Of a stretch of 58,000 nt of DNA, positions 34,697 to 46,593 are shown in pieces (positions within the stretch are counted from its first letter, which is position 1; each line of letters starts with the position of its first letter). Below the pieces are notes generated by a model. It saw nothing but the letters and a program-made list of their open reading frames with translations, was not told the origin of the DNA and did no database searches. Source of the DNA: Apostichopus japonicus (taxonomy: Eukaryota > Echinodermata > Holothuroidea > Aspidochirotida > Stichopodidae); contig NC_092571.1 in NCBI RefSeq assembly GCF_037975245.1, positions 14,629,417 to 14,687,416 of the forward strand. The letters run 5' to 3'. The translations under genes were made by a program, and so were the position numbers.

Positions 34697-35058
34697 CAGG
34701 GGCGTTGGAAGCTATTTTGGATTGGTACGGCAGATCAGAGTGTGGCCATCTATCATAATTATCGGGGGACGTTTGGTAGACCAAACTACGCTACGCGCCA
34801 CCATGGTTGGCGTTATGAAGAAAATTTTGCAAAAATGCCTCTCAGATTGCAGGAAATGGCACTTCCCGAGCTTGAAAACAAGACCCCTGCCATGCCAGAG
34901 TAGTCACATTTAGCCCGATTAAACTTCTGAAACACATTTTTGAAGTATGTTTCATTTTGGTTCTTTATTTTTTGCCATTTTTTTTCTTAGTCCTACTTTT
35001 TTATTTTTTTTATATTTTTTTTTGCGCCGTGAATATTGGTCCGGCTCCGATGCCCCTG
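34697..35058. mobile_element. MITE-like element, 362 bp, with terminal inverted repeats
   Basis: Left end CAGGGGCGTTGGAAGC. The complement of the right end is CAGGGGCATCGGAGCC. TATTG flanks both sides (34692-34696, 35059-35063), a probable 5-bp target duplication. There is no transposase, and the right half is T-rich. The superfamily was not determined. Confidence 0.65.
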
Positions 35059-35454
35059 TATTGTTATCAGATAGTGACAAACAATTAACGTAATCATTTC
35101 TGACCTTTAAGGTAATAAATTCAACTAAGGGTCGCTATCAATGCGCTCGATTACTCTCTTGTGACAAGTGCCAAAAGCAACAACAATTTTGTACATGTTA
35201 CTAAATAAAATTTGTATTTTTCTTTATGCTCGTGGGTGTTGCTTGCAACTTAAAGAGCATGATTGGTGCGATTAGCTGACTCAACTGATGCTAATTTACA
35301 CTACAGTGACGTTAGAATTTCAAAGAGTAGCGTAGAATATTTGTTAACCCGTGAGTAAAGGGGCTTGTCTACAAATGACGATAAGTTGCGACTTTCTTGG
35401 CTAAATGCCTTCACGAATAGCTAACGTTTCAGCTCTCAAATGAAGGACTGCGTG

Positions 35455-35925
35455 CTATTTACGTGACGCGCCCTGCGTGATCCAAAACGTTACGGTCCAA
35501 CGGCACTACTCAACCATCCCATTCGCCTTCAGGTCGAAGGCGATTTTCGCCGTTTATCTAGGGCTGCCTTTTTTGGACGGTGGTGTGCTGGGGAAGGGTG
35601 TTTTGTTTCGCTGCGTGCTGGTCGTCCTTTTGTAGTTTTTTAATATTTCAGTGGGGGGTTGGGCGTTTTGTCTCTGCAGGTCGGTGAGCGTATGTACTTT
35701 TTTGGCTCGCTTGACCTGAGGTTCGTTTGTAAGAATGGGATGGTTTGGTAGTGCCGTTTGGCCGTGACGTTTTGTATCCCGTATGACGGGTCACGTAAAA
35801 AGCACTCAACCATCCCATTCAGAAACAAAACTCAAGCGAGCCAAAAAAAAGTAAATACGCCCACCGACCTGCAGAGGCAAACCCCCAACCACCCACTCAA
35901 ACATTTAAAAAAACACAAAAGGACG
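35455..35925. mobile_element. Mosaic of three LINE-A 3' pieces in alternating orientation
   Basis: 35455-35523 is a minus-strand tail, 35524-35805 is a plus-strand ORF2 end plus 3' UTR and tail (GATTTTCGCCGTTTATCTAG to CACGTAAAAAGCA), and 35806-35925 is a minus-strand 3' UTR segment. The last two form an inverted repeat around 35805. Confidence 0.75.
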
Positions 35926-36124
35926 TTGCTTCATATGGGTGTAATTCATTTTTTCGTAAATAGCAGTATCATTCTACCAAATCGTCTGACTGTTGCCATG
36001 GTCAGTCGAGGGCGCTGTAACAAATCTCTGTTGAAATTAAACACCTTTCCACTCTCGGCCTGTATTGGCATGGTGTATACTATCGATCGTTGATCCAATA
36101 TTAAACAAGGCGCGGATGTCCCTA

Positions 36125-36425
36125 GCCTCCATGGGCTTATGAGTGGGGTGTTGCGCTACATGCTTCGTTTGGTTCGTCTTCATCCTGTGCCATGGTCATT
36201 CTTCTGGCACCTTCAGGCGGGTTGTGCCACTAGGGTGGAGACGGACCATTCGGTACGATTGGTTTGCATTCTTTTCAAGTATCCACAGGGTAATATCTGC
36301 CTTTGTAATATGTATACTCCTAATCGGTATTCTGCTAGACGAGATGTTTATCATGAGCAAAGACCTTTTATTGCCTTGTGCAAAAAAGTATTTGTACCTG
36401 TAAGGATATATAAGTTTTCGTGTAA
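36125..36425 (+). pseudogene. LINE ORF2 endonuclease fragment
   Basis: In frame the plus strand reads ATRVETDHSVRLVCILFKYP, then QGNICLCNMYTPNRYSARRD. This is the APE-endonuclease segment that in the 17.7-kb LINE reads IRVETDHRGRLVCVLLKYP. The NMYTPN turn corresponds to the usual VYAPN. Truncated at both ends. Confidence 0.7.
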
Positions 36426-36504
36426 ATAGACGGTAAGAGGCATATATATATATATTTCCTCTCGTCTGAAATAATCTGCATTAAAATGTCATTTTCTGTT
36501 GATT

Positions 36505-36575
36505 GGACGGACGGACGGACGGACGGACGGACGGACGGACGGACGGACGGACGGACGGACGGACGGACGGACGGA
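36505..36575. repeat. (GGAC)n microsatellite
   Basis: About 17 perfect GGAC units. It decays on the right into GGAT/CGAT repeats. Long open frames across it (RPSV repeats) are artefacts. Confidence 0.95.
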
Positions 36576-37110
36576 TCGATGGATCGATTGATACAGAGAT
36601 AATTGGATAAATAGATGGATGGACGCATGAATGGGTGGTTGTCTGCATGAATGTAAGGATGCATCCGTAACAAATTTACTCGAAACTAACCAACAGATCC
36701 TCGGTTGTATGTACCTTACATAAAAATAATTAGTGTATGATACTTCACTGGACGAGCCCCCTTTATTAACGTTGCCTATACAGTGCCATACATACGGTCC
36801 TGATTTGCCAAACTGTTTCAGACATGCAAATAGGAATGAATATGTCACTGGGGATAGCGGTAAAATCGATACGAAATTACAAACGTCTTGTACAATTCGT
36901 GATGGGGTTGCAAGTTTTCATTGAATTGAGGAGAATCATTTGGTAAGGGTGCGATTAAACAATGCAAATCATAATAGAATCTACAAAACTCAGTCTCCTC
37001 TATTGTAACTTCATTATAGGATTGTTTGTAGAACTACACAAAGTTAAGAATTAAAACAGTGCAAGGTTTCTTGTAATGAAGGCATCACCTAACTCTTCTG
37101 TATGAGATAT

Positions 37111-37299
37111 ACTTTTTAAGAAAAAGTCGCCCAGGAAAGAACCTGGGCACGAAAACCAAACTACCGAACAACTGATCCGCTCACAACCCCAGTCCCCTTG
37201 CATCGGGACTGTGACTGTGTGATCATCGTCGGGTGTGCATCACCATTCCCCTCGAGAGGGATACAGATACACATGATCTTAGCCAAAAGGCCGAGAAGC
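37111..37299 (-). mobile_element. Complete U2-snRNA-headed SINE with 13-bp TSD
   Basis: Read on the minus strand: GCTTCTCGGCCTTTTGGCTA, AGATCATGTGTATCTGTATCC (U2 nt 4 to about 44 with changes), body GATGCACACCC and GGGGACTGGGGTTGTGAGC, hairpin GCCCAGG..CCTGGGC, end ACTTTTTCTTAAAAAGT. CTGTATGAGATAT (37098-37110) and CTGTATGTGATAT (37300-37312) match at 12 of 13 and mark insertion by target-primed reverse transcription. The size is 189 bp. Automated RNA searches would probably call the head a U2 gene, but the Sm site and 3' half of U2 are absent. Confidence 0.9.
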
Positions 37300-37312
37300 C
37301 TGTATGTGATAT

Positions 37313-38400
37313 ATGCATATTTACAACAACTAAAAAGATAAAACATTGCTGTCAGCTCGATCACTCCAATGCTTATTGTACAGATATTACCCCACACTCA
37401 CTTTTATTCTTCTTCACTTCTACCGTAACAGTTATAGTTATAATACGGTTAAGTATACAAACTGGCAACAATGTCGGGAAATCACGAGCAAAGCCAAGTT
37501 GGCAATCTGTATGTTCATTTTAGCGTGATAATCACCTCAATTTAATGGGTATGAAATCGCTGTGAAGTTCCATGGTTGGATGCGTGTAACAATATAGATT
37601 CGGTGGAGCGTAATATCACCGTATATATACATTATATAGATCAGTACGTTTCTATCCATTCACTTTTGCTGTGAATCATACATGGGAATCGTATGATGAT
37701 TGATGGATACATTGTAGAAATACATTGTCTTTTGTTACAGAACAATCGAAGGCCTGTAAGGTGTGGTACTTGTAGGTTTGCTCCTACCTACCCTTTCCAG
37801 GTTGAGCCCTCCGTGCACCCAGAGGATGTTGCGGCGCGGTAAGTGTTGTGTGTGTGAGAGTGGGTTTGTAAAAGGGTGAGGAAAGATTTACACCCCACCC
37901 ACTCCTGGGTCCGTGCCTGTTGTTTATTATGCCAGAGAAATGATCAAAATGTATGTCTTACGGTTGTTCACTGCATTATAAGTACCTGTAAGTGTATTAT
38001 AAGTGTTTTTCTGTGTTCTTCGCTTTATGAAGTTACAATTATAAACACGGAAAGGAGAATTTTTTGTTGACTTAGAGCAAAGGTTTCGTGTATTATATGG
38101 GAGCATTTTCCTCCCAGACCTTCAAATTTTATTTCAAAGTGAGAGGAAAAAAAAACAAATCAAACTGCTTATCTACAACAAACAGTGTGTGCATGTACAT
38201 ATGAAAATATTAGAGGGTCGTGCCACGTTTCAATCCTAGCAGGATCTTCTTCAGAAGCTAACTGAAATGGAAACAAAACTTCTAACACATTAAGATGTAC
38301 AGATATTACTGCTCCTTGCTGTTCAAATGGACTGTCTGTACATATGTGTCTCTCTTAATTTATTCTTGGTTTCTTTTCGTTCAGTTAGACTCAGTCAGAA
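37313..38400. other. No recognised gene
   Basis: Short open frames only, with no domain or repeat recognised. Confidence 0.4.
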
Positions 38401-38403
38401 CTG

Positions 38404-38780
38404 TGCTTTTGACGTGACCCGCCCTGCGGGATCCAAAACGTCACGGCCAAACGGCACTACCCAAGCAGCCCACTCTGACAAACAAAACTCAAGCCAAGCA
38501 AGCCAAAAAGTAAATACGCCCACCAACCAGCAGAGACAAACCCCCAACAACCCAAGGCAAGATTTTCCCATAGGCAGGCAATCCTGGAGGCGGTGAAGTG
38601 TGACATTCGCTTTCAGGTTGCAGGTGATTTTCGCGGTTTATCTGTGGCTGCCTTCTACGGGAGGGTGGTGGGGGTTGTTTGTCACTGTGGGCCTTTTTTT
38701 CGCTTGCTTGAGTTGTAAGTTTTGTTTTGAGAGGGGGTTGGTTTATTCAGTGCCGTTTGGCAGTGACGTTTTGGTTCCCG
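38404..38780. mobile_element. Two LINE-A 3' pieces in opposite orientation
   Basis: 38404-38560 is a minus-strand tail and 3' UTR (GTGACCCGCCCTGCGGGATC onward). 38561-38780 is a plus-strand ORF2 end and 3' UTR finishing at TGACGTTTTGGTTCCCG without the terminal A-rich motif. Confidence 0.75.
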
Positions 38781-39887
38781 TTTATTAAGTACAAACCAAT
38801 GTATAATAATTCATGATTGTACTGTCTCATAAGTTGTAACTTATAGGGAATAAAGAACTTATATGTCAAACAATAACGCAAAGAAAACTATGAGCCTGGT
38901 TGCTATAATATATGCTTGTAAATAAACGATTCGGATTCGGAATTGATTACCATCCTGTGAACAGCATACATTCACTTCTGGTTGTTTCCTGGTAAATATT
39001 GTCAATAAATTTGGGACACATGGCTTTCCGGGAATTCAAATATGATATGCCAAATATATATTTCTATTGCTTTAGCTGTTATCGTTTTTTCTCTTGATAC
39101 TTGTTATTGTTATCGTTATCGTTATCATTATCGTTATTATCATTATTTTCTTCCTTTTTTAAAAACAAACTTATGCTTCGATGTTAATACTCGCCTTATG
39201 GATTCTACGTAATTGGAGTAACAAAGGTTTCTATCTAACAGTGAGGGCATACTTACAAATGGACCGAAAAAAGTGACGTCATGCTGTTGAACTACTTGCT
39301 GTTGAACTACTTATACAGAGCGAGTGTCTTGTTCCATCGGTCATCGCCAACGGCGAAGTGGATATTCTGCACGTATCTAACCCAGATGTACACACACAAA
39401 TACTTGCGCGGGACCAGTTTTCTGATCGAAAATAAGAAATAATAACGATAAGAAATCTATAGTTTAAAAAAATCGGAAGGTTTCCTGTAAAGCTGGCGAA
39501 GGAAACTCCTGCTATAAATATGATAGTTGAAATGGTAAAAGATGTGATTTAACTGCGTTGTATAGCTTAATACACAAGTCACATTGATACGTGGAAGTCT
39601 AGATACCGACAATCCTTTGATAACACCATACATAAATTCATGCTTATCTGAAACAACACCACGAATACCCCTATTTTCATTAGATAACAGCAACTTCAAC
39701 GCAGTTAGAAATTTAAGCAAAAGCTGAAAAGAGCAATAGCGCCACAACTTTGACACAGTTTTTATTTTACTACATTTAAATCATAGGAACCATTGAATGA
39801 GACTCAGTCTTATTTCAGATACGCTTTGGGCAACAACAACAGAGACCACTTGGTAGATTCGTAAGAAGGTGATATTTTCTCGATAAG
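38781..39887. other. Upstream region of the SLC22 gene
   Basis: Contains a GTTATCGTTATC microsatellite (39105-39150) and a perfect CRE, TGACGTCA, at 39274-39281 about 610 bp before the start codon. No transcription start can be fixed, so a regulatory role is only possible. Confidence 0.35.
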
Positions 39888-40292
39888 ATGGATTTTGAGG
39901 CACTTCTAAAAGTGGTAGGCCACTTCGGCCGGTACCAAAAATGTTTCCTACTTCTGGTTAGTTTCATGGTTCTCATAAATACTACACACCTCTATATCCA
40001 AGTATTTACCGCCGGAAAGAGCGATCACTGGTGTCAATCTTGGGTGAACGAAGATTGTCCGACTGACATCGACGATGCTGATTTAAACTGTGAGGACTTT
40101 AAGAAAGCTCTGTCCATTCCCATGGTAGACAATGACACGAGTTACGAACAATGTACGAAATACAACGTCAGTGGTATCGACCTCCAAACAGCGATAGATC
40201 TTGGTGATGACGTCACGAAGCTGAATGTGATCCCGTGTGATGAAGGATGGGAGTACGATCGAAGTACATTTCCGAGTACTATTGTTCAGGAT
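39888..40292 (+). CDS. SLC22-type organic ion transporter, exon 1
   Basis: ATG 39888 opens MDFEALLKVVGHFGRYQKCF, the hallmark N-terminus of SLC22 carriers, followed by transmembrane helix 1 (LLLVSFMVLINTTHLYIQVF). The large extracellular loop has five cysteines, N-glycosylation sites (NDT, NVS) and ends CDEGWEYDRSTFPSTIVQD. The exon is 135 codons and ends in phase 0 at GTAAGT. SLC22 members are MFS carriers of the plasma membrane that move organic cations, anions or zwitterions. Which of these this one prefers cannot be read from the fragment. All six exons found here join in frame into 357 residues of a protein that is usually about 550. Confidence 0.93.
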
Positions 40293-41221
40293 GTAAGTAT
40301 ATTCTATACTAATCATATTGTAATCTAAAGATGGTGTTCCTAGTGTTAACATTATTTTATTTCTATGAAGGCTTTTAGTGAATATAGTTAATTGATAACG
40401 TTTCCATGATTCCACCTCATTGTAGATGTACTTAAGATGTAATTCTATATTAATGTCTGAGCCAGTCTCATGCAATATGTAGTATTTTTGTTGTGAGCAA
40501 ACAGTTGTTATGAATACAGGAATTTGCATTGTAACTTTTTTTAGTTTTTGTTAACTCGCTCGTCTTGCTCGCTGTTCTCAAAACAACACATACAAACAAT
40601 TCTAACCAAAACTGAAAAACACGGCTCAGTCTAAACAACCTGATTGACCACCCCTAACTCACCCACCCTCCCCCCCCCCACCCCCAGCCACACACCCATA
40701 CGCACGACCATGCCATCGCGTGCACTTGAATGCTAAACTGTAGTGCTCTTCGTGATAAACACTGTAACTACGTCCATCTTGCAACAGAAGGCGTGAAAAG
40801 TTCGATTTTCAATTATTCAAGAAAGAATTGTTCAAGAACGTTATCCGTTTTTACAATGTCAAGAAAATAATCAGCATACTGCAAATGAACATGATACCCA
40901 ATTTATCGAAAATAACATCACACCTTCACAGCCTAATATCAAAATGTCCACACACACACACAGCAAAGAAAGTTTTACTAAATGCGAGAAATGCTTGAAT
41001 TCTGTATGAAACCTATCGATTGTCCATGGGCGGTGCCTTTCGTTTAACAAATTTCAGACTTGCTACCAACATGTTAGGAAAAGATAACCAGTACATGTTA
41101 CAAAAAAAAAGATTAAGACCAGCACATCTGAAACGAATGGATCAGATAGCGTGCCATTGAATTTCATCTATATGATTTCAAAATATCATGAAGATAAGGT
41201 AGGAATTTGTTACTGTTTGTT

Positions 41222-41632
41222 TAATCGTTGGTGTTTTCCGCCGTATTATTTGTATCTCTGTTACTTTGAAGAAGGAAAAAACATATTTGGAGGAATAGGT
41301 GTGATATCGTTTTTAGGGGAAGAATATCCCCTTGGCAGACAGTCACAGAGGCGGTCAAGTATGCCATTCGCCTGCAGGTTGAAAGTGATTTCGCCGATAA
41401 TCTGGGGCTGCCTTCTTCGGGCGCTGGTGTGCTGGTTTGTTTTGTTTCGCTGCTGGCTGGTCGTCCGTTTGTAGCCTTTTTAAGTGTTCGGGTGGAAGGT
41501 GGGGGCTGTTTATCTCCGCTGGGCGTTGGGCGATTTTTCTTGCTTGAGTTGTGAGTTTCGTTTTGGGGGGAAGGGGAAGTCAGTGCCGTTTGGCCGTGAC
41601 GTTTTGGGTACCACAGGGCGGGTCACGTAAAA
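41222..41632 (+). mobile_element. LINE-A 3' fragment in SLC22 intron 1
   Basis: Matches the end of ORF2 (TATTTGTATCTCTGTTACTT, then the GGCAGACAGTC and GATTTCGCCG region) and the 3' UTR with tail GGGTCACGTAAAAAG. The 5' edge is approximate, and no target duplication was found. Confidence 0.75.
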
Positions 41633-41674
41633 AGAACTTCTGCAAGCCGGTACTTAGTGACAATTGCTCACTTG

Positions 41675-41784
41675 ACTTATTTACTTTTTGGCTCGCATGA
41701 CTTGAGTTTTGGTCGTTAGAATGGGATGGTTGAGTAGTGCCGTTTGGCGTTTTGGATCCCGCAGAGCAGGGCCACGTAAAAGCA
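41675..41784 (+). mobile_element. Second LINE-A 3' tail in SLC22 intron 1
   Basis: Starts TTATTTACTTTTTGGCTCGC and runs to GGCCACGTAAAAGCA. It lies 42 bp downstream of the previous fragment in the same direction and lacks the CCGTGAC stem arm. Confidence 0.75.
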
Positions 41785-44700
41785 AAATTGCCCATTACTT
41801 TATTGTGGAAGACATGTGGGTAATTATATGGAGTATGTTATATTTTATCTGATACCCAATGCTTTGCTAGGCTAATTGCAAATTGCGGATCTGGGATATA
41901 CTAGTCGTTATATGTATATCCGTCCATTAGACTTGATTGAACCACATAGGAACATCAACACAGTGAGACGATTGGAGATGTCATTACACCTCAGTGGTTT
42001 CACAAATTTTCCTTTTGCATATTTTTCACTCCTCTCGGCAAAAGGCAGTTTCTAATTTCTCCGCGACACGTTTTTCTAAATGTAATAAGGTGGGTGGTCA
42101 AATATCATTCTTTATTATATTAAGCCTTTTGGTGCCATCTTTTAAGCTATAGGGCTGCTACATAGAAATGCATGGTCTAACTTTACCATGAAGGAGAAGT
42201 AAACCTTGGGTTTTGCACCGACCTCTTAGTAGGGACCTATATTCTTTACACCCTCTGTGAAATAACTATTCAAAACTACCTTCCCCGAATTTCCAGGAAT
42301 TTTCGATCTCTTTCTTTTCCACACATACTGTGAATGCGGCCATTATGTTAATTTCAATAACGAGGGCGCTTCATAAATGACGTCAGCGAGTCACATCGAT
42401 AGTTTAACGTTTCCCCTCTCTGCATATGAATTCAGTCTACACTTGCTCTCGGACATTGTTCGAAAGTTGGTGCAAATTGCCGGAGTTCCAACCATTTGGT
42501 TTTGTAATCAAGAAAGGGGATCATGGAAGGGAAAACGATATCATGTTTTTCCTGACGGAAAATAGTTTCCAGAAAAAAAAGAGACCTGGGACAAAAAGTG
42601 GCTGAAAACATCAGTACGGGGCACACAGTTCACAAGTTTACTTTCGGTAGACTGAGTTGCAAATCTGAGAAAATTCTGGTGTTTAGTTACACAACCACCA
42701 TAAGTCAATGATGCCCTGTCCCTGAAGAAACTTTGGTAGAAGACCTTCCATGTGCCCGTCTTCCCGAGCGTACAAAAAGCACCAGACTTGCCCCTCCGTC
42801 GCAGAACTGTTACTAGTGTTGGCAGTAATAGCATCAGAGTAACTGCCAGTGTTGGCCACAGATGCGATCTGTTAAGAAAGCTCTAGGGTCTCGTTGTCTC
42901 AGTTCCTCCTTGCACTGTAGGAACAAATTGATAGCGGTCAAGTCCAAATGCGGACGTGCTCTCTTTGTACTTTTTATTCCAGAGTCCGGGCAATTTTTCA
43001 ATTTTAATTATTGCTGGTATTGGCAACACTTTTTTTTTTATTAAAGCGATTTGTGGCTCGCTTAGATCACAAAACAAGCGGGAACTGCCGGGATTCAAAC
43101 AACAATGGCGCATGCCATGGGTGACAATTGAATTGATATTTAAGGTTGAAAATAACGTATTCAAGCATTCGTGTTGCTTCTGTCGAAAAAAGCGTACCGC
43201 AATACGGTATTCTCTTAGCAGAAAAGGCTAGGGTTTATTTCCTCGTGTTGTTGTGGTTACTTTGGAAGCACGGAGCATAAGGGGAAGTGCTTTTGATCAA
43301 TTTTAACAACATTTAACTAAATTGCTTCAGAAGAGGGGGAGGGGACATTTCACTGATGATCTTTAAAAATTGAAGACTGATCATTCATCCATACCAAGAC
43401 TTCATCAGGCATTTCACTATATACCAAAAGATTACAGCAGATCTTATAACTTCACGTCATGTTAATGCACAAATGTTATACCAGCCAACTACCGACTTTG
43501 AAACTATTTTACACTCTTATAGTATTGTAATGCACAAGTGTTATGACTACACCACACCCACCCCCCCCCCTCTCCTCCCCTATAGTAACTGTTTTGAAAT
43601 CATGAATTAAACCTACCATGCAATTGCTCACATCTGTAAAGATTTCGATGACTGTGGTACACTGACGAATTACGAATTTAAGGAGAGTGTCACTATAACA
43701 ATTGATTGCTGGTTAATGTTGAAGCATATCTTAAAGGCATATAAAATATAAAATAGGGGAGACACGTCCCCCTTTATTTCGATGGGTGGAGGACATATCA
43801 AATCCCACCTCCCCCCCCCCCGTACACATTTGGTAAAAAAGTAGTGTCGTGGCTCTTTTTGGTTATGGCTTACACATCTCAGGATTCATATCATCGAATA
43901 ATAGAAGTTAGGTTCTATGAAAAGTAACCGAGATTTTTCACATCGTAAGACCTGCAACTTTGTATGTTTGTCGCGACCAGCAAAACTTGTGATTGAAACC
44001 ACAAGCTGTGTGCGTATAACGGTGCGGCCGAAGCCTACAACTTGTTGAGTGATACCGGCGTTTACGCCACAGTGAGAACACTGGGTACACGGTGGTAACA
44101 AAGTACCCTCCGACCAGCATTCACCCGATTACCAGATGCAGATCCATCTAGCAACCAAGGTAACTTGCGTGAGGACTCCAACGAACAACCACTGATTTAT
44201 TTTGATGTCTTCATCACTTTAGCCACCACTCACATGGGACCAATTCTAAGTCTGACCATAAATTGCGCATGTGTGAGGTCCTGAAAATATAATTAAAGTG
44301 GTTTGTCTTGCCATCCTTGTTTCAAATTTCATAGAAATGTATTTTCTTAGACCTAGCAAAACATTTAAACTGACACAGCCCCATTGGAAGTGTGTCACGG
44401 GTAGCATTACAAGTCATTGGTGGTTTAACATGTTGGCGTATGGCAACATTTGGGCAAATTTGCGCTAAGCTCACTATACGAACTCGGATCTGGACTGTGC
44501 CTAATTAGTTATTTAAATTATTAATCATGGCGTATGAAAATATGCACCATTTTGTGGTATGACTCCCAGGACGGTAAGTCGACAAACTCACATGCAGTCG
44601 CGGCGGATAGCTTACTTCGCTTAATATGTCCGGGGACATTTTGGGACATCGTTTCTATCGGCCCATATCTGAGGCCCTGGGGTCATTCCTTGACAGACTT

Positions 44701-45061
44701 GGTGCAATATAATGTGCCCATTTCGAAGTAAATTTAATCACAGATTGTTAGTTGTCATGGGTTTGAACAAATGAGGGGAATTCTATCCTGAAACATATGG
44801 CAAAATGGGGCTGGGTTTTCCAGTTCGCCGCATCATTTGTCAACTTGCACTGGGTTCTAATGTTCATGTCAAATGGAATCACTTATAAAAGAAACAATCC
44901 ACCAAAAATTCTTTGTGTATCGTATCTTTCCTTCTTCTCTCCCACTTTCCTTTCCTTGTTCTTTCTCTCCCTCCCCAACGCCATTTAGCCATAATGTCCC
45001 ACTTATTCGAGTTATAGGCCCTACCCTGTAAAATTCTCCTAGTTCACGTTGTCTCTTACAG

Positions 45062-45165
45062 TTTGAGCTGGTTTGCGGAAAGTCTTACTTGCCAAACATT
45101 GCACAGTCTATTTACTTCGCTGGTTACTTCGTGGGGAGCGCTCTTGGTGGTCTGGCCGCAGACAC
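45062..45165 (+). CDS. SLC22-type transporter, exon 2
   Basis: Acceptor GTCTCTTACAG, donor GTAAGTT, 104 nt, enters in phase 0 and leaves in phase 2. Encodes FELVCGKSYLPNIAQSIYFA, then GYFVGSALGGLAADT: the (W/F)xLVC motif after the big loop and transmembrane helix 2 leading to the MFS signature loop. Confidence 0.93.
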
Positions 45166-45209
45166 GTAAGTTTCACACTCATCTAACCAAGGTTCATTTA
45201 TCAAATTAA

Positions 45210-45770
45210 CCTAAATGCGTTTTTTTTTCTTTCCCTTCCTTTTTTATTCTTTCCTTTCTATATCCTCTCCCTTTCGCTGTGCCTTTCCTTTGCCTCTCCC
45301 TTTCCATTCCCCTTTCCCATCCCCTCCTCCTCTTCCCTTCCCTTCCATTTCTCTTCCACTTCACCTTTCACCTTCATTTCCCCTTCACTTTCTTTTCCCT
45401 TCTTTTTCACTTTCCCATTTTCCCCTTTACTCCTTCTCCTTTTACTGTTTGATTGATTTATTGATTGATTGGATATTGATTGACTGATTGCTTGACTGAT
45501 TGCTTGACTGATTGATTGACTGACTGATTGACTATTGATGATTCACTGACTGTTTAATGTATTGACTGATTGATTATTTATTGACTGATTGACATATTGA
45601 TTGATTGACTATTTATTGATTCACTGACTGTTTCATTGATTTATTGACTGATTGATTATTTATTGATTGACTGACTTTTAAACATATTGATTGATTGATT
45701 GATTGATTGACTATTGAATGATTCACTGACTGTTTGATTGATTGATTTATTGGCTGATTGATCGATTTCC
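45210..45770. repeat. Pyrimidine-rich tract then (TGAT)n-like repeat in SLC22 intron 2
   Basis: 45210-45450 is almost pure C/T on the plus strand. 45450-45770 is an imperfect GATT/GACT tetranucleotide array that runs to within a few bases of the exon 3 acceptor. Confidence 0.85.
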
Positions 45771-45777
45771 TTTACAG

Positions 45778-45932
45778 AATTGGTCGCCGCTTGTCTCTCC
45801 TTCTGAATATCGCTTGTTCGTTCGTGGTGGGGTTACTCACTATGTTCTCACCAAACATGGCCATATTCATAACTTTGAGGTTCTTCGTGGCTGTCTTCTT
45901 GAAGAGTATCGGTATCATTAATTTTGTGGCGA
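45778..45932 (+). CDS. SLC22-type transporter, exon 3
   Basis: Acceptor TTTCCTTTACAG, donor GTAAGTTC, 155 nt, phase 2 in and 1 out. Encodes (T)IGRRLSLLLNIACSFVVGL, then LTMFSPNMAIFITLRFFVAV: the GRR of the MFS signature between helices 2 and 3, helix 3, and helix 4 beginning at LRFF. Confidence 0.93.
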
Positions 45933-46593
45933 GTAAGTTCATCATTTTCTTCACAAAAGCTGAATAGGGAACACTTGTACCAAGGAACCACGCACCGTTG
46001 AACACCGTCTGCCCCACCCCACCCCTCTCCACTACAATTTTTGATGCCCCGAACCCCAAAGTGGTAAAAAATGGGCCGACTGCGGGATTGAGAATTACAG
46101 CCGATTCACACAGAGATTACAGTAACTAAACTGTAAATCTTAAAGATTATCACCGCAGTAATTACTGGATTGTGCTGACAAATCTGATAAATCGGTAGCG
46201 TGTGCTAATAGGTTCAATATGTAATCCCAACAAATCCCAAAACTATTGGATTAGTTAGAATTACACATATCCTCAGTTCTTACTATAATCCTAAAAGCAC
46301 TTGCTACTGATTTGTACGATCCAGTTTTTACTTTGGTACGAAACTTTAAGATTTACAGTAATTACTGTGTTCTTTGTGTGTATCTGGTAATAATTAAGCA
46401 TTCGCAACATCTGATTAGTTGGACTAGAATGGATACAACATCTTTTCAAGGAAACAACATGGGGAGGGGGGTCATACCAACGTATAGTGCTGTTGAAATC
46501 GATGCGTCTTAATGAAACATAATCACTGCTGTCGAATTGTTGAATTGCAATCACTTACCGTATATCATTTTGTTGTTTCTTTTACTTTTGCAG

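Larger units (their letters stand above)
40293..45061 (+). other. SLC22 intron 1
   Basis: 4.77 kb. Holds two LINE-A fragments (41.2-41.8 kb) and C-runs near 40670, 43560 and 43811. No further exon was recognised. Open frames at 42.5-43.2 kb lack support. Confidence 0.8.

Noticed and set aside
34506-34913. 135-codon open frame
   Set aside because: It runs into the MITE at 34697, has no domain and overlaps another frame of similar length.
36368-36848. Minus-strand open frames of RPSV repeats
   Set aside because: They are translations of the (GGAC)n microsatellite.
37111-37299. Functional U2 snRNA gene
   Set aside because: Only the 5' part of U2 is present, the body is unrelated, and a TSD marks it as a SINE.
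40083-40529. 148-codon minus-strand open frame
   Set aside because: Antisense shadow of SLC22 exon 1, whose protein is clearly recognised on the plus strand.
42541-43231. Overlapping open frames on both strands in SLC22 intron 1
   Set aside because: No domain, no clear splice signals, and no similarity to the SLC22 product.
45215-45487. Plus-strand open frame rich in Phe, Pro, Ser and Leu
   Set aside because: Low-complexity pyrimidine tract inside SLC22 intron 2.
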